A DNA stretch of 64,000 bases from Clostridia bacterium (GCA_017467275.1 JAFTSN010000019.1:1-64000), one strand, 5' to 3'. Positions 7,418-16,685 are shown, counted from the first letter of the stretch. The notes: generated by a model not told the origin, from the letters alone. Numbers and translations are program-made.

Positions 7418-7990
7418 ATGAAAAACATTCTGATGGTGATATCGGGACCCTCGGGCGTCGGTAAGGGCACAATCGTGAAGAAGATTCTTGAAAGGCGAGA
7501 GGACGTTGTGGCGTCCGTGTCCTGCACGACCCGTTCTCCCCGAAAGGGCGAGGTGGACGGAAAGGACTATTTCTTCCTTTCCCGCGAGGAATTTTTAAAG
7601 CGTAAAGAGGAGGGCGACTTCCTTGAATGCGACGAGCATTTCGGCAATTTCTACGGCACGCCGATGTCCTTTGTCAAGGAGACGTTAAAGGAGCGGTCCG
7701 TCATTCTCGAAATCGATGTCGTGGGCGCGCTAAACGCCAAAAGGATCTTCCCCGAAAGCGTGCTTGTCATGATCCTGCCGCCGTCGGTGGAGGAGCTAAA
7801 AAAGCGGCTCTCGGGCAGACGTTCGGAGACGGAGGAAGAAATTGAGAACCGATTGAAGCGTCTCGATTATGAGCTTGAAAAAAAGGAGCTTTACGACTAC
7901 GCCGTGGTAAACGACGAGCTGGAAGTTTCCGTTAAACAAATAGAAGAAATCATAGACCAGGAAAAAATAAAGGAGAGTGAAAAAATATGA
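7418..7990 (+). CDS. gmk: Guanylate kinase
   Basis: A 190-residue kinase converting GMP to GDP with ATP, essential for GTP and (p)ppGpp supply. The P-loop GPSGVGKGT is at residues 10-18; SCTTRSPRKGEVDGKDY carries the GMP-binding residues. Its stop overlaps the rpoZ start by 4 nt (ATGA), which indicates translational coupling. Confidence 0.97.
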   Translation: MKNILMVISGPSGVGKGTIVKKILERREDVVASVSCTTRSPRKGEVDGKDYFFLSREEFLKRKEEGDFLECDEHFGNFYGTPMSFVKETLKERSVILEIDVVGALNAKRIFPESVLVMILPPSVEELKKRLSGRRSETEEEIENRLKRLDYELEKKELYDYAVVNDELEVSVKQIEEIIDQEKIKESEKI

Positions 7991-8205
7991 TTAACGAACC
8001 CGCAGTTGACGTAATGATCAGAAAACTCGGAACGGAGAAGAACCCCGTGAGCCGCTATGCGCTTTGCACGGTCGCGTCCAAGCGCGCCCGTCAGATCATC
8101 GAGGCGGATAAGAACAAGGGTATTACCTCCGAGGGTAAGGACAAGGAATTGCTTTCGGCTTGCAGAGATATTGCCGACGGCAGAGTCGTGATCGCAAAGG
8201 ACTAA
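7987..8205 (+). CDS. rpoZ: DNA-directed RNA polymerase omega subunit
   Basis: A 72-residue omega subunit that helps assemble the beta' subunit of RNA polymerase. The conserved SRYALCTVASKRARQI segment is at residues 22-37. The length is normal. The gene overlaps gmk by 4 nt. The coaBC gene usually found between rpoZ and priA is missing here; instead a 99-nt gap holds a hairpin (TTGCCTCGAA pairs with TTCGGGGCAA, about 8241-8264) before priA. Confidence 0.95.
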   Translation: MINEPAVDVMIRKLGTEKNPVSRYALCTVASKRARQIIEADKNKGITSEGKDKELLSACRDIADGRVVIAKD

Positions 8206-8304
8206 TTATCGTCCTTGTGTTTCATCAGCAAATTTTCCCCCGTTGCCTCGAATATTTTCGGGGCAAAAGTTATTTAAAGAGGGAGTATAGGAGAGGATAA
8301 AAGC

Positions 8305-10485
8305 TTGATAGCGGAAGTCATCGTCGATATCGCCTCGGGCGAAACGGACAGAATTTACGACTACCTTTGCGATGAAACGATCGCGGAGGGGAGTCGCGTC
8401 CGCGCGCCTTTCGGGGGGAAGACGGTTGCAGGCTTCGTCATGCGCCTCAAAGAGCGGAGCGAGGTGCCGAAAGAAAAGCTTAAAAAGGTCTTTTCCTTTC
8501 CCGACGGTGTGCCCGCGCTAAATGGAGAATGTCTTTCGCTTGCGGGAAAAATTTCCGCGCGCTATAAGGTTCCCAAGGCGTTGTCCTTACGGCTGTTTTT
8601 GCCGCCTGAAATGCGTTCGGGCAAGGTCCGCGAGCTCATGAAAAACTATGCCGAGCTCAAAGTCCCGCTCGAGGAGACGGAATTTTCCAAAACCGCCGTA
8701 AAACAGGCGGCGGCGGCGAAATACTTAGCTGAAAACGGCAAGACGGAATGTAGCTTTTTAAACGGCATGTTCTCGGGCGCGGTGTCCGCGCTTGAAAAAA
8801 AGGGGTACGTGACGGTCACGCGAGAGCAGGCGCTTCGCGATCCCTATAAGAGCTTGGCGGAAACGGAGGCGCCCGTCGGACGGGAGCTGACGGAAGATCA
8901 GCGCAGGGCGGTCGATTCGGTAAAGGGCGATGAAAGGACGGTGCAGCTTATCCACGGCGTGACGGGTAGCGGCAAGACGGAGATCTATCTGACCTTGATT
9001 GCGGAGAGCTTGAAGCAGGGAAAAACCTCGATCTTTCTCGTTCCCGAAATCTCCTTAACGCCGCAAATGCTTTCTCAGCTTCGCGCCCGCTTCGGTCGCA
9101 ACGCCGCCATTTTGCACAGCGGGCTTTCCGCAGGGGAGCGCTTCGACGAATGGTGGCGGCTCAGAACGGGAGAGGCGAGGATTGCAATCGGCGCCAGGAG
9201 CGCGGTGTTCGCGCCAATTGAAAACATCGGAGTAATCATCATCGACGAGGAACATGACTCAAGCTATTTCAGCGAGACCGCACCGCGGTATTCGACGTTC
9301 GATATCGCCTTGCTTCGCGCCCGTCATAACGGCTGTAAGCTCGTTTTGGGCAGCGCGACGCCCGCCGTCGACACCTATAAGCGGGCGCAGGATCAGGAAT
9401 TTAACCTTATAAAGCTGCATAAGTGCATCAATAAAAAGCCCATGCCCGAGATTGTGATTGCGGACATGCGGAGAGAGGCGAGGCGGGGAAACAACAGCAA
9501 TTTCTCCGTGGCACTCAAAGAGGAGCTGAAAAAATGTCTTGACAGCGGCAATCAAGCGATTTTGTTTTTAAACCGCCGCGGGTATTCCCCCACGGTCATT
9601 TGCAAGGACTGCGGCTACGTCTTAAAATGCGAGAGCTGTGACGTGTCGCTCACATTCCACCGCGATGAGGACTGTTTAAAATGCCACTATTGCGGCGGAC
9701 GGTATAAAATGCCTGCGTTCTGCCCCGAATGCGGAAGCAAAAAACTCTCGTATGCGGGCACGGGCACCCAACGCGTCGAATTGGAACTAAAAAGCCTCTA
9801 TCCAAGCGGGAGAGTCTTGCGTATGGACAACGACACGACGAGCGGAAAGGAAGGGCACTATAAGATCTTAAAATCTTTCGGAGAGAAGAAAGCGGATATC
9901 CTCGTCGGCACGCAGATGATCGCCAAGGGACACGATTTCCCTTCAGTCACGCTCGTGGGGATTTTGGATGCGGACATGAGCTTGCACTTTTCCGATTATC
10001 GTAGCGGCGAGCGCACCTTCCAGCTGATCACGCAGGTTGCGGGCAGAAGCGGAAGAGCGGAGGAGAAGGGCAAGGTCGTCTTGCAGACGTATAGCCCCGA
10101 AAACGACGTTTTGCGCTTTGCTGTGCGCTATGACTACGAGGGTTTCTATGCGAACGAAATTTCGTTGCGCGCAGCGACGGCATTCCCGCCCTTTTCCAAA
10201 ATCGTGCGAGTGCTCGTCTCGGGCGAGGACGAGAAAAAGACGTTAGAGGCGCTGAAAACTCTCTATTTCGGGCTTGAGCGGCTCTATACCGAGTCTCCCG
10301 ATAAATTCCTATTTTTCAACAAAATGCACGCGCCGATCAAGCGCATACAAAACAAATTCCGTTATCAGGTGCTTATGCGCCTTTGCGACACGTCGGTGCT
10401 TCCCGCGGTCTACGAGATTAGCGCGTCGGCAAGAACGCGCGACGTGCTTGTATCCGTCGAGGAAAATCCCTCAAATTTAAGCTAG
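8305..10485 (+). CDS. priA: Primosomal replication restart helicase PriA
   Basis: A 726-residue SF2 helicase that reloads the replisome at collapsed forks. Visible: an N-terminal DNA-binding region, Walker A GVTGSGKTE near 218, DEEH near 315, and a Cys-rich zinc module (CKDCGYVLKCESC ... CHYCG ... CPECG) near 434-474 between the helicase lobes. The start is a TTG preceded by AGGAGAGGA. The stop is TAG, which matters for reading the TAG inside metK. Begins the priA-def-fmt-rsmB-rlmN run. Confidence 0.95.
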   Translation: MIAEVIVDIASGETDRIYDYLCDETIAEGSRVRAPFGGKTVAGFVMRLKERSEVPKEKLKKVFSFPDGVPALNGECLSLAGKISARYKVPKALSLRLFLPPEMRSGKVRELMKNYAELKVPLEETEFSKTAVKQAAAAKYLAENGKTECSFLNGMFSGAVSALEKKGYVTVTREQALRDPYKSLAETEAPVGRELTEDQRRAVDSVKGDERTVQLIHGVTGSGKTEIYLTLIAESLKQGKTSIFLVPEISLTPQMLSQLRARFGRNAAILHSGLSAGERFDEWWRLRTGEARIAIGARSAVFAPIENIGVIIIDEEHDSSYFSETAPRYSTFDIALLRARHNGCKLVLGSATPAVDTYKRAQDQEFNLIKLHKCINKKPMPEIVIADMRREARRGNNSNFSVALKEELKKCLDSGNQAILFLNRRGYSPTVICKDCGYVLKCESCDVSLTFHRDEDCLKCHYCGGRYKMPAFCPECGSKKLSYAGTGTQRVELELKSLYPSGRVLRMDNDTTSGKEGHYKILKSFGEKKADILVGTQMIAKGHDFPSVTLVGILDADMSLHFSDYRSGERTFQLITQVAGRSGRAEEKGKVVLQTYSPENDVLRFAVRYDYEGFYANEISLRAATAFPPFSKIVRVLVSGEDEKKTLEALKTLYFGLERLYTESPDKFLFFNKMHAPIKRIQNKFRYQVLMRLCDTSVLPAVYEISASARTRDVLVSVEENPSNLS

Positions 10486-10504
10486 AGGAAAGGAGAAAAG
10501 AAAC

Positions 10505-10957
10505 ATGGCAATCAGAAACGTAGTTCAAATGGGAGACGACGTGCTCCGTCAAAAATGCTTCCCCGTGGAGGCGTTCGACGAGAGCCTTTGGAAGCTTTTG
10601 GACGATTTAAAGGACACCGTGAAAAAAGAAGAGGGTGCAGGGCTTGCCGCGCCGCAGGTCGGCGTTTTGCGCCGCGCGGTGGTCGTGGACGTCGAGGAGG
10701 GCTTTTTCGAGTTTATCAATCCTCGGATCGTCTCGCAAAAGGGAGAGCAATGCGGCTGGGAGGGCTGTCTTTCCGTGCGCGGTAAGCACGGGGTCGTTTC
10801 CCGCCCCATGAAAGTCAAGCTTGTCTATCAGGACAGAGAGGGCAAGGAAAACACCCTTGTCGCCAAGGGCTTTTTTGCCCGCGCGATCTGCCACGAGCTT
10901 GACCATCTCGACGGCGTTTTGTATATCGATAAAGCGCAAGTGATCGAAAAGGATTAA
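10505..10957 (+). CDS. def: Peptide deformylase
   Basis: A 150-residue metalloenzyme that removes the formyl group from nascent proteins. All three signature motifs are present: GAGLAAPQVG near 44-53, EGCLS near 86-90 (metal-binding Cys) and HELDH near 129-133 (two metal His and catalytic Glu). AGGAAAGGAG precedes the ATG. Neighbouring fmt adds the formyl group this enzyme removes. Confidence 0.97.
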   Translation: MAIRNVVQMGDDVLRQKCFPVEAFDESLWKLLDDLKDTVKKEEGAGLAAPQVGVLRRAVVVDVEEGFFEFINPRIVSQKGEQCGWEGCLSVRGKHGVVSRPMKVKLVYQDREGKENTLVAKGFFARAICHELDHLDGVLYIDKAQVIEKD

Positions 10958-10975
10958 CCGCAGGGAGGAAAGGGC

Positions 10976-11938
10976 ATGAAAATCGTATTCGCAGGCACGC
11001 CCGAGTTTGCGCTCGCGCCCTTAAAAGCGGCGATCGAGAGCGGACACGAGGTCGTTGGCGTCGTCACGCAGGAGGATAAACCGCAGGGCAGAAAGGGGAT
11101 ATTGACCCCCTCGCCCGTGAAAGCGTTTGCGCTTGAAGCGGGTTTGCCCGTATTTCAGCCCAAGCGCATTCGCGACGAGCTCGAGGGCTTGAAAGCGCTC
11201 GGCGGCGACGTCATGATCACCTGTGCCTACGGTCAGATCTTAACGCAGGGCGTTCTCGATCTCTTTCCCAAGGGGGTCTGGAATATTCACGCGGGGCTTT
11301 TACCCGCTTACCGTGGTGCCTCTCCCATTCAAAGCTGTATTTTAAACGGCGAAAGAGAGACGGGCGTTTGCCTCATGCAAACGGAGCTGGGGCTGGACAC
11401 GGGGGATATCCTGCGATGTGAGAAGCTTTTCATCGGAAGGGAGGAAACGAGCGGAGAGCTTTCTGCGCGCCTTTCCTTGCTCGGGGCGTCGATGCTGAAA
11501 GAGGAACTTTCCAATATCGAAAGCGGAAATTTCGTCCTTAAAAAACAGGGCGAGGACGGCGCGAGAGTGGTGAGAAAAATTGGAAAGGAAACGGCGAAAA
11601 TCGACTTTTCCAAATCCGCGGTTGAGATCGTTAATCTCGTGCGCGCCATGAACCCCGAGCCCGTTGCCTACTCCGCTGTCGGAGCGCTTAAAATCAACGT
11701 ATTTAAGGCGTTGGAGGTGGATGCGGGAAAATATATCGAGTTCACGTTGGGCAGGGATTCCGCGCCTACGGCAGGCGAAATTTTGAGCGAAAAGCCCAAG
11801 CAGGGTTTGATCGTCGCGTGCGGGGAAAACGAAGCCGTCGAGCTCTGTTTGGTTCAGGCGGCAGGCGGAAAACCCATGCGCGGAAGCGACTTTTTAAACG
11901 GCAGAAAGGTTAAAAAAGGGCAGGTGTTTTCATGCTGA
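10976..11938 (+). CDS. fmt: Methionyl-tRNA formyltransferase
   Basis: A 320-residue enzyme that formylates Met-tRNAfMet with 10-formyl-THF. The start MKIVFAGTPEFA and the HAGLLPAYRGASPIQ active-site segment near 103-118 are diagnostic. A C-terminal OB-like tRNA-binding domain is present. It overlaps rsmB by 7 nt (11932-11938). Confidence 0.97.
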   Translation: MKIVFAGTPEFALAPLKAAIESGHEVVGVVTQEDKPQGRKGILTPSPVKAFALEAGLPVFQPKRIRDELEGLKALGGDVMITCAYGQILTQGVLDLFPKGVWNIHAGLLPAYRGASPIQSCILNGERETGVCLMQTELGLDTGDILRCEKLFIGREETSGELSARLSLLGASMLKEELSNIESGNFVLKKQGEDGARVVRKIGKETAKIDFSKSAVEIVNLVRAMNPEPVAYSAVGALKINVFKALEVDAGKYIEFTLGRDSAPTAGEILSEKPKQGLIVACGENEAVELCLVQAAGGKPMRGSDFLNGRKVKKGQVFSC

Positions 11939-13173
11939 CAAACCCCGTCTACGACCCCTTTCAAATCCTCACGAAGATCTATTCGGACGGTGCGCACGTA
12001 AAGCAAGCGATCTCCGACACGTATATCGAGGAGCTCAACCGCGGCAGGACGGTTAGAATCGTCTACGGCGTTTTAGAGAACGACGGATATTTCGATTTCT
12101 GTATTCGTCACTATGCCCCCAAAGCCCCTAAGCTCGCCGTGCGGACCATTTTAAAAATCGCACTGTATATGCTCCTTTTTATGGACAAAAAACGGTATAT
12201 GGTGACCGATTGTGCCGTGGAGCTTTGCAAAAAGCTCGGCAAGGGCGGCGTGGCGGGCTTCGTCAACGCGTTTTTGCGTAAGTTCAAAAAAGAGGAGGTG
12301 GACGGCGCGCTCCCGAAGGGTGACGAGGGCGTTTCAATCGCCTGTTCCTATCCCTTATACGCCTATAAAATGCTCAAAGAGGAGTATGGCGCAAGAGCGA
12401 AAGCAATCGCCTCGGCAAAGAGCAAGGGGATCACCGTTCGCTTTAAGAAAAACGAGGAGCGCTATCTTTCCGCAAAGCATATCGAAACGCCGTTTGAGCA
12501 CGTGAAAATTTTTGAAAACTTCGTGCGCGGCGACGGCTTTTTCGACGGCGACTACACCTTCCAATCGGTGGGAAGCGTGGCGATCTGCGCGGCGGTGGAG
12601 CCGTGCGAGAGCTTGCTTGACGCCTGCGCCGCACCGGGCGGTAAATCGGTGCTTCTCGCAGAAAAATGCGGGAGTGTGACCTCCTTTGAATTGCATGAGC
12701 ACCGCGTGGCGCTCATTCGTGCATATAAGGAGCGTATGGGTGTTTCAAACGTGAGCGAACGGCAAAAGGATAGCTCCGTGTTTGACTCCGCCTACGCAGA
12801 GAAATTCGACGGCGTTTTGTGTGACGTTCCCTGCTCGGGCTTCGGCACGGTCAGCGAGAACCCCGATATCAAGCTCTTTCGTAAAGAGACGGATTTTCTT
12901 TCTCTGCGCGAAGCGCAAAGCAAGATTTTAAACGCCTGCTCGAAGTACGTCAAAAAAGGGGGCGCGCTCTACTATTCCACCTGCTCGGTTTTTAGGCGGG
13001 AGAATGACGAAATCGTCCGCGCGTTTTTAAAGCAAAACCCCGAATTTATCTCCGTACCCGTCCAAAGTCCGCTTCCGCATGAGCAGAAAGAATTCGGGTT
13101 GCAGTTCCTGCCCGACGAAGCGTTCGGCGCGGGGTTCTACGTCTCCAAGCTCTTGAGAAAGGAGGAGGCATGA
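11932..13173 (+). CDS. rsmB: 16S rRNA m5C967 methyltransferase RsmB
   Basis: A 413-residue SAM-dependent RNA methyltransferase with an N-terminal NusB-like RNA-binding domain and a C-terminal Rossmann domain. SAM motif DACAAPGGKS is near 230; catalytic Cys motif DVPCSG near 297-302; second Cys in YSTCSV near 350. The length is a little under the usual 430-450. The start overlaps the fmt end, and its stop overlaps the rlmN start by 4 nt. Confidence 0.95.
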   Translation: MLTNPVYDPFQILTKIYSDGAHVKQAISDTYIEELNRGRTVRIVYGVLENDGYFDFCIRHYAPKAPKLAVRTILKIALYMLLFMDKKRYMVTDCAVELCKKLGKGGVAGFVNAFLRKFKKEEVDGALPKGDEGVSIACSYPLYAYKMLKEEYGARAKAIASAKSKGITVRFKKNEERYLSAKHIETPFEHVKIFENFVRGDGFFDGDYTFQSVGSVAICAAVEPCESLLDACAAPGGKSVLLAEKCGSVTSFELHEHRVALIRAYKERMGVSNVSERQKDSSVFDSAYAEKFDGVLCDVPCSGFGTVSENPDIKLFRKETDFLSLREAQSKILNACSKYVKKGGALYYSTCSVFRRENDEIVRAFLKQNPEFISVPVQSPLPHEQKEFGLQFLPDEAFGAGFYVSKLLRKEEA

Positions 13174-14225
13174 AAAAGATTTTACAGGATCTGTCCTATG
13201 CTGAAACGGAAGTGCTCATGCTCTCCATGGGCGAGAAAAAATTCCGTGCAAAACAGCTCTTCGAGGGACTTGTTCAGGGCAAAACGGTAAGCGGCATAAC
13301 CTCTCTTTCCAAGGCGTTGAAGGCTCGGCTTTTGGAGGAATACGAGGACGAGCCCGTGAAGATCAAGGAGATTTTTCATTCCTCGGACGGCACGGAAAAA
13401 TATCTTTTTGAGCTTTCGGACGGCAACCTCATCGAGGGCGTGCTCATGAAATACAAGTATGGCTACACCCAATGCGTTTCCACGCAGGTGGGGTGTAGAA
13501 TGGGCTGTAAATTTTGCGCCTCCACGCTTGGTGGGCTTGTCCGAAACCTGACCTCGGGGGAAATTCTCGCTCAAATCCTCGTCGTCAACGCTTTGCACGC
13601 GAACGACGAAGAAGTGAAAGGCAGAGGCAAGGATGCCCGTGCGGTCACGAATATTGTGCTTATGGGCAGCGGCGAGCCGCTCGATAACTACGGGGAAACG
13701 TTGCGTTTTTTACAAAACGTCACCGCCTCTGACGGGCTGAACGTCAGCGCGCGAAACATCTCGCTTTCCACCTGCGGCATCGTGCCGAAGATGTACGAGC
13801 TGGCAAACGCGGGGATTCCCGTTAATTTAACGGTCTCCCTGCACGCGACGGACGACGAGACCCGCGCTCGCGTGATGCCGATTGCCAAGGCATATAAGAT
13901 CTCGGAGATATTAAAAGCGTGCGCCTATTATTTTGAAAAGACGGGCAGACGCTACTATTTCGAGTATACGCTCATCGACGGCGAGAACTGCGACGAAACG
14001 CACGCCCGCGCGCTTGTAACGCTATTAAAGGGTAAGCCCTGTCACGTAAACCTGATCCGCTTAAACGAGGTCAAGGAACGCAGTTTAAAAGCGACGGGCG
14101 AAAAGGCGGCTTACCGCTTTTTAGGCTATCTCGAGAAAAACGGTTTGAGCGCAACGCTTCGACGCCAGATCGGCTCGGATATCGGCGGCGCGTGCGGTCA
14201 GCTCCGCGCAAGCTACCTAGAATAA
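13170..14225 (+). CDS. rlmN: Dual-specificity rRNA/tRNA m2A methyltransferase RlmN
   Basis: A 351-residue radical-SAM enzyme methylating A2503 of 23S rRNA and A37 of some tRNAs. The 4Fe-4S motif CRMGCKFC is at about 109-116. The C-terminal IGSDIGGACGQL carries the conserved mechanistic Cys. It is the last gene of the priA run; in Bacillus prpC, prkC and rsgA follow, but here rpe is next. Confidence 0.96.
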   Translation: MKKILQDLSYAETEVLMLSMGEKKFRAKQLFEGLVQGKTVSGITSLSKALKARLLEEYEDEPVKIKEIFHSSDGTEKYLFELSDGNLIEGVLMKYKYGYTQCVSTQVGCRMGCKFCASTLGGLVRNLTSGEILAQILVVNALHANDEEVKGRGKDARAVTNIVLMGSGEPLDNYGETLRFLQNVTASDGLNVSARNISLSTCGIVPKMYELANAGIPVNLTVSLHATDDETRARVMPIAKAYKISEILKACAYYFEKTGRRYYFEYTLIDGENCDETHARALVTLLKGKPCHVNLIRLNEVKERSLKATGEKAAYRFLGYLEKNGLSATLRRQIGSDIGGACGQLRASYLE

Positions 14226-14233
14226 TACAGGTT

Positions 14234-14344
14234 CAAGGGGCGGGTATCCCCTTGCGGCGTGATAGCGCAAAACTGCGTTTTGCTTCGGGGCGCCTTTATA
14301 CGAGAGTTCTGCCATCAACCTTCCGCAAGGAACTTAGTTCCTTG
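14234..14344. other. Hairpin-rich gap at the position of missing prpC-prkC-rsgA
   Basis: Within the 151-nt gap three perfect inverted repeats occur: CAAGGGG/CCCCTTG (14234-14254), GCAAAAC/GTTTTGC (14267-14283) and CAAGGAA/TTCCTTG (14326-14344). None has a T tract after it. No open frame of note. It may be an RNA leader for rpe or a deletion scar. Confidence 0.5.
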
Positions 14345-14376
14345 ACTTCCCTTTAAACGCAAAGGAGATTACATTT

Positions 14377-15033
14377 ATGCAAAAAATCAAAGTTGCCCCG
14401 TCGATTTTGTCGGCGGATTTCGCGAAAATGGGCGAGGAGGTCAAGCGCCTCGAGGAAAACGGCGCGGACCTCGTGCATTGCGACGTCATGGACGGTGTGT
14501 TTGTGAATAATATCACGTTTGGCTTGAAAATGGTCGAGGATATCCGCAAACATACCTCGTTGCCCCTCGATTGTCACCTTATGATCGTCGAGCCCGAAAA
14601 ATACGTTGAACGCTTCGTCAAGGCGGGCGCGGATATCGTGACCGTGCACTATGAGGCGTGCAAGGAAACGCTTAAGGACACCTTGCTTAAGATCAAGGCG
14701 GCGGGCGCGAAATGCGGTGCAGTCATCAATCCCGACACCCCCGTTTCCGCGATAGAGGACGTCGTGCCGCTGTGTGATATGATTCTCGTTATGAGCGTGT
14801 TTCCTGGGTTTGGCGGGCAAAAATTTATCCCCGAATCCTTGGATAAGCTCCGCGCGCTCCGTAAACTTATCGAAGGGACGGGTAAGGAGATCGATCTCGA
14901 GATCGACGGCGGCGTGAGCCCCGAAAATGCGGCGACGATCAAAGCGGCAGGCGCGAACGTCATCGTGGCGGGAAGCGCCGTTTTCAAGGCGGCGGATATG
15001 CGCGCGGCAATCGACGGAATACGCAATAATTAA
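14377..15033 (+). CDS. rpe: Ribulose-phosphate 3-epimerase
   Basis: A 218-residue TIM-barrel enzyme interconverting ribulose-5-P and xylulose-5-P in the pentose phosphate pathway. Conserved PSILSADF at the start, HCDVMDG and DCHLMI (metal and catalytic residues), and EIDGGV near 170. AAAGGAG lies 9 nt before the ATG. thiN follows after 6 nt. Confidence 0.97.
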   Translation: MQKIKVAPSILSADFAKMGEEVKRLEENGADLVHCDVMDGVFVNNITFGLKMVEDIRKHTSLPLDCHLMIVEPEKYVERFVKAGADIVTVHYEACKETLKDTLLKIKAAGAKCGAVINPDTPVSAIEDVVPLCDMILVMSVFPGFGGQKFIPESLDKLRALRKLIEGTGKEIDLEIDGGVSPENAATIKAAGANVIVAGSAVFKAADMRAAIDGIRNN

Positions 15034-15039
15034 ACGGCA

Positions 15040-15696
15040 ATGAAGCGCGTTATCCTACTTTTAAACGGCGAGCCCTATTCGGGCGAAATAGACGCGGAAA
15101 ACGCCATTGTTCTGTGTGCGGACGGGGCGTATGATTGGGCGCATAAGAAAATCAGAATCGACGAAAATATCGGCGATTTCGATTCTGTCAAGGGTACGCC
15201 TTTCCCGCCACCCAAAACCGTTTATCCCTCGCAAAAGAATCAGACGGACGGCGAGATCGCGCTGGAGCGTGCAATGGGGATTGTCAGGCGCGGCGAAGCG
15301 GACAGCATTGAAATTTACGGCGGTGGCGGGGGCAGAGAGGACCATTTTTTGGGAAATCTGAATCTTTTGCACGCCGCCTTGCATGAGAACGTTCCGTGCG
15401 TTATGATCACCGACCGTGCGGAGATTTTTGCGGCACAGGGGAACTTCTCAATCGAAAACATTCAAGGAAAAACGGTTTCCCTGTTCCCTTTTGGCGGAAA
15501 TGCGCATATAATGAGTAGTAAAGGACTGTTCTATCCGACCGACGACCTCACGCTTACCTACGGCTCTTGCCGCGGTGTATCCAACGTGGGTGTGGCGCCG
15601 CGTGCGGAAATTCAATCGGACGCGGGCGTATTGCTCGTATTCGTCAATAAGGAGTGCCATGAAAATCATTTGTGTGAAACCGCCGAAGCTCATTAG
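15040..15696 (+). CDS. thiN: Thiamine pyrophosphokinase
   Basis: A 218-residue enzyme transferring pyrophosphate from ATP to thiamine. Motifs CADGA (25-29), IGDFDS (45-50) and QKNQTDGE (64-71) are the catalytic and metal-binding signatures; a C-terminal beta domain with GVSN follows. Its last 38 nt overlap spoVM in another frame, with an AAGGAG site inside thiN for spoVM. Confidence 0.93.
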   Translation: MKRVILLLNGEPYSGEIDAENAIVLCADGAYDWAHKKIRIDENIGDFDSVKGTPFPPPKTVYPSQKNQTDGEIALERAMGIVRRGEADSIEIYGGGGGREDHFLGNLNLLHAALHENVPCVMITDRAEIFAAQGNFSIENIQGKTVSLFPFGGNAHIMSSKGLFYPTDDLTLTYGSCRGVSNVGVAPRAEIQSDAGVLLVFVNKECHENHLCETAEAH

Positions 15697-15745
15697 ACTC
15701 ATTCTCCGCTTATTGAAAGGCAAACCCACCTCGCAATTCTCCTAA
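15659..15745 (+). CDS. spoVM: SpoVM-like spore morphogenesis peptide
   Basis: A 28-codon frame beginning MKIICVKPPK and containing RLILRLLKGK. Compared with the 26-residue Bacillus SpoVM, the start MK, K7, P9, K10, I15, R17 and G21 line up. SpoVM is an amphipathic helix that recognises the curved forespore membrane and anchors SpoIVA. Location agrees with Bacillus, where spoVM directly follows thiN and precedes rpmB. AAGGAG (15649-15654) is well placed. The frame is too short for routine gene finding. Identification rests on alignment by eye and synteny. It implies that the organism or a recent ancestor makes endospores. Confidence 0.8.
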   Translation: MKIICVKPPKLIRLILRLLKGKPTSQFS

Positions 15746-15747
15746 AA

Positions 15748-16593
15748 TTGCGTTACGCCGATCTACATTGCGATTCCCTCACGTGCGGGGAGCCGCAAGC
15801 GAATTTTCTACATACGAAAACAGGACAACTCTCCCTTGACCTTCTCGTCAAGGGAGAGTGCGCATTACAGTGCTTTGCCGTCTTTTCCCGTCTTCCTTTT
15901 TGCGGGGCTTGGGAACGTGCGCTGAAATATATCGCCGCATTTAAGGCGGCGAAAGGCGAACTGCTTGAAAGGGGAATCGAGCCCGTTTTGTCCATAGAAA
16001 ACGGCGGGATTTTAGAGGGTGAGCTTTGGAGGGTGGAAATCCTCCTTTCCCTTGGCGTTAAACTCTTTGGATTCACGTGGAACGACGAAAACTGTCTCGG
16101 CAGTCCTTGCGGAACGGACGGCGGCTTGACGGCGTTTGGGAAAACCGTCGCGGAGGCGCTGTTTTCGCGCGGTTGCCCAGCTGACGTTTCCCATTTGTCC
16201 GATCGCGGCATTAACGAGCTTTTCTCTATTGCGCAGAATCACCGTATACCGCTTGTGGCTTCGCATTCCCTCTGTCGGAGTGTGACGGCGCATAAGCGCA
16301 ATCTTTCCGATCGGGAAATCCGTCTGATAGCCGATTCGGGCGGTGTGATCGGCGTGAATTTTGTGCGGGAATTTGCGGGGGCTGCGGGCGTGGCGGCGCA
16401 CGTGAAGCATCTTTTGAAAGTGGGCGGGGAGGACGTTCTTGCAATCGGCTCCGATTTTGACGGCTGCGAATCGCCCGTCTATCCAAACGCAGGGGAAATA
16501 CCCCGATTTTTTGAGGACGTGAAAAAAGCGGGTTTGACTGCCCGCATGATAGAAAAGCTCGCCTTTAAAAACGCGGAACGTATTTTCCGCTAA
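15748..16593 (+). CDS. Membrane dipeptidase (peptidase family M19)
   Basis: A 281-residue zinc dipeptidase of the renal dipeptidase family. Metal and active-site motifs: HCD near the N terminus (residues 7-9), SIENG near 82-86, DVSHLSD near 149, ASHS near 170, and GSDFDG near 232. Start is a TTG two nt after the spoVM stop, giving the family-typical MRYADLHCD; no clear ribosome site, so translation is probably coupled to spoVM. Members hydrolyse dipeptides, often with D-amino acid at the C-terminal side. No signal peptide seen. Location between spoVM and rpmB is unusual, but any role in spores is only a guess. Confidence 0.88.
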   Translation: MRYADLHCDSLTCGEPQANFLHTKTGQLSLDLLVKGECALQCFAVFSRLPFCGAWERALKYIAAFKAAKGELLERGIEPVLSIENGGILEGELWRVEILLSLGVKLFGFTWNDENCLGSPCGTDGGLTAFGKTVAEALFSRGCPADVSHLSDRGINELFSIAQNHRIPLVASHSLCRSVTAHKRNLSDREIRLIADSGGVIGVNFVREFAGAAGVAAHVKHLLKVGGEDVLAIGSDFDGCESPVYPNAGEIPRFFEDVKKAGLTARMIEKLAFKNAERIFR

Positions 16594-16611
16594 AGAGGAA
16601 TAAGCAAACGA

Positions 16612-16656
16612 AAAAAGACTGCTCTCCCGAAAGGGGAACAGTCTGATTTTTCGTTA
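16612..16656. terminator. Bidirectional terminator between dipeptidase and rpmB
   Basis: AGACTG...CAGTCT stem with an inner CCC/GGG stem and GAAA loop; T-rich tails follow on both strands. It ends both converging transcripts. Confidence 0.8.
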
Positions 16657-16685
16657 TTCGGCGCGAAAACGCGCCCGTTAAAGGC

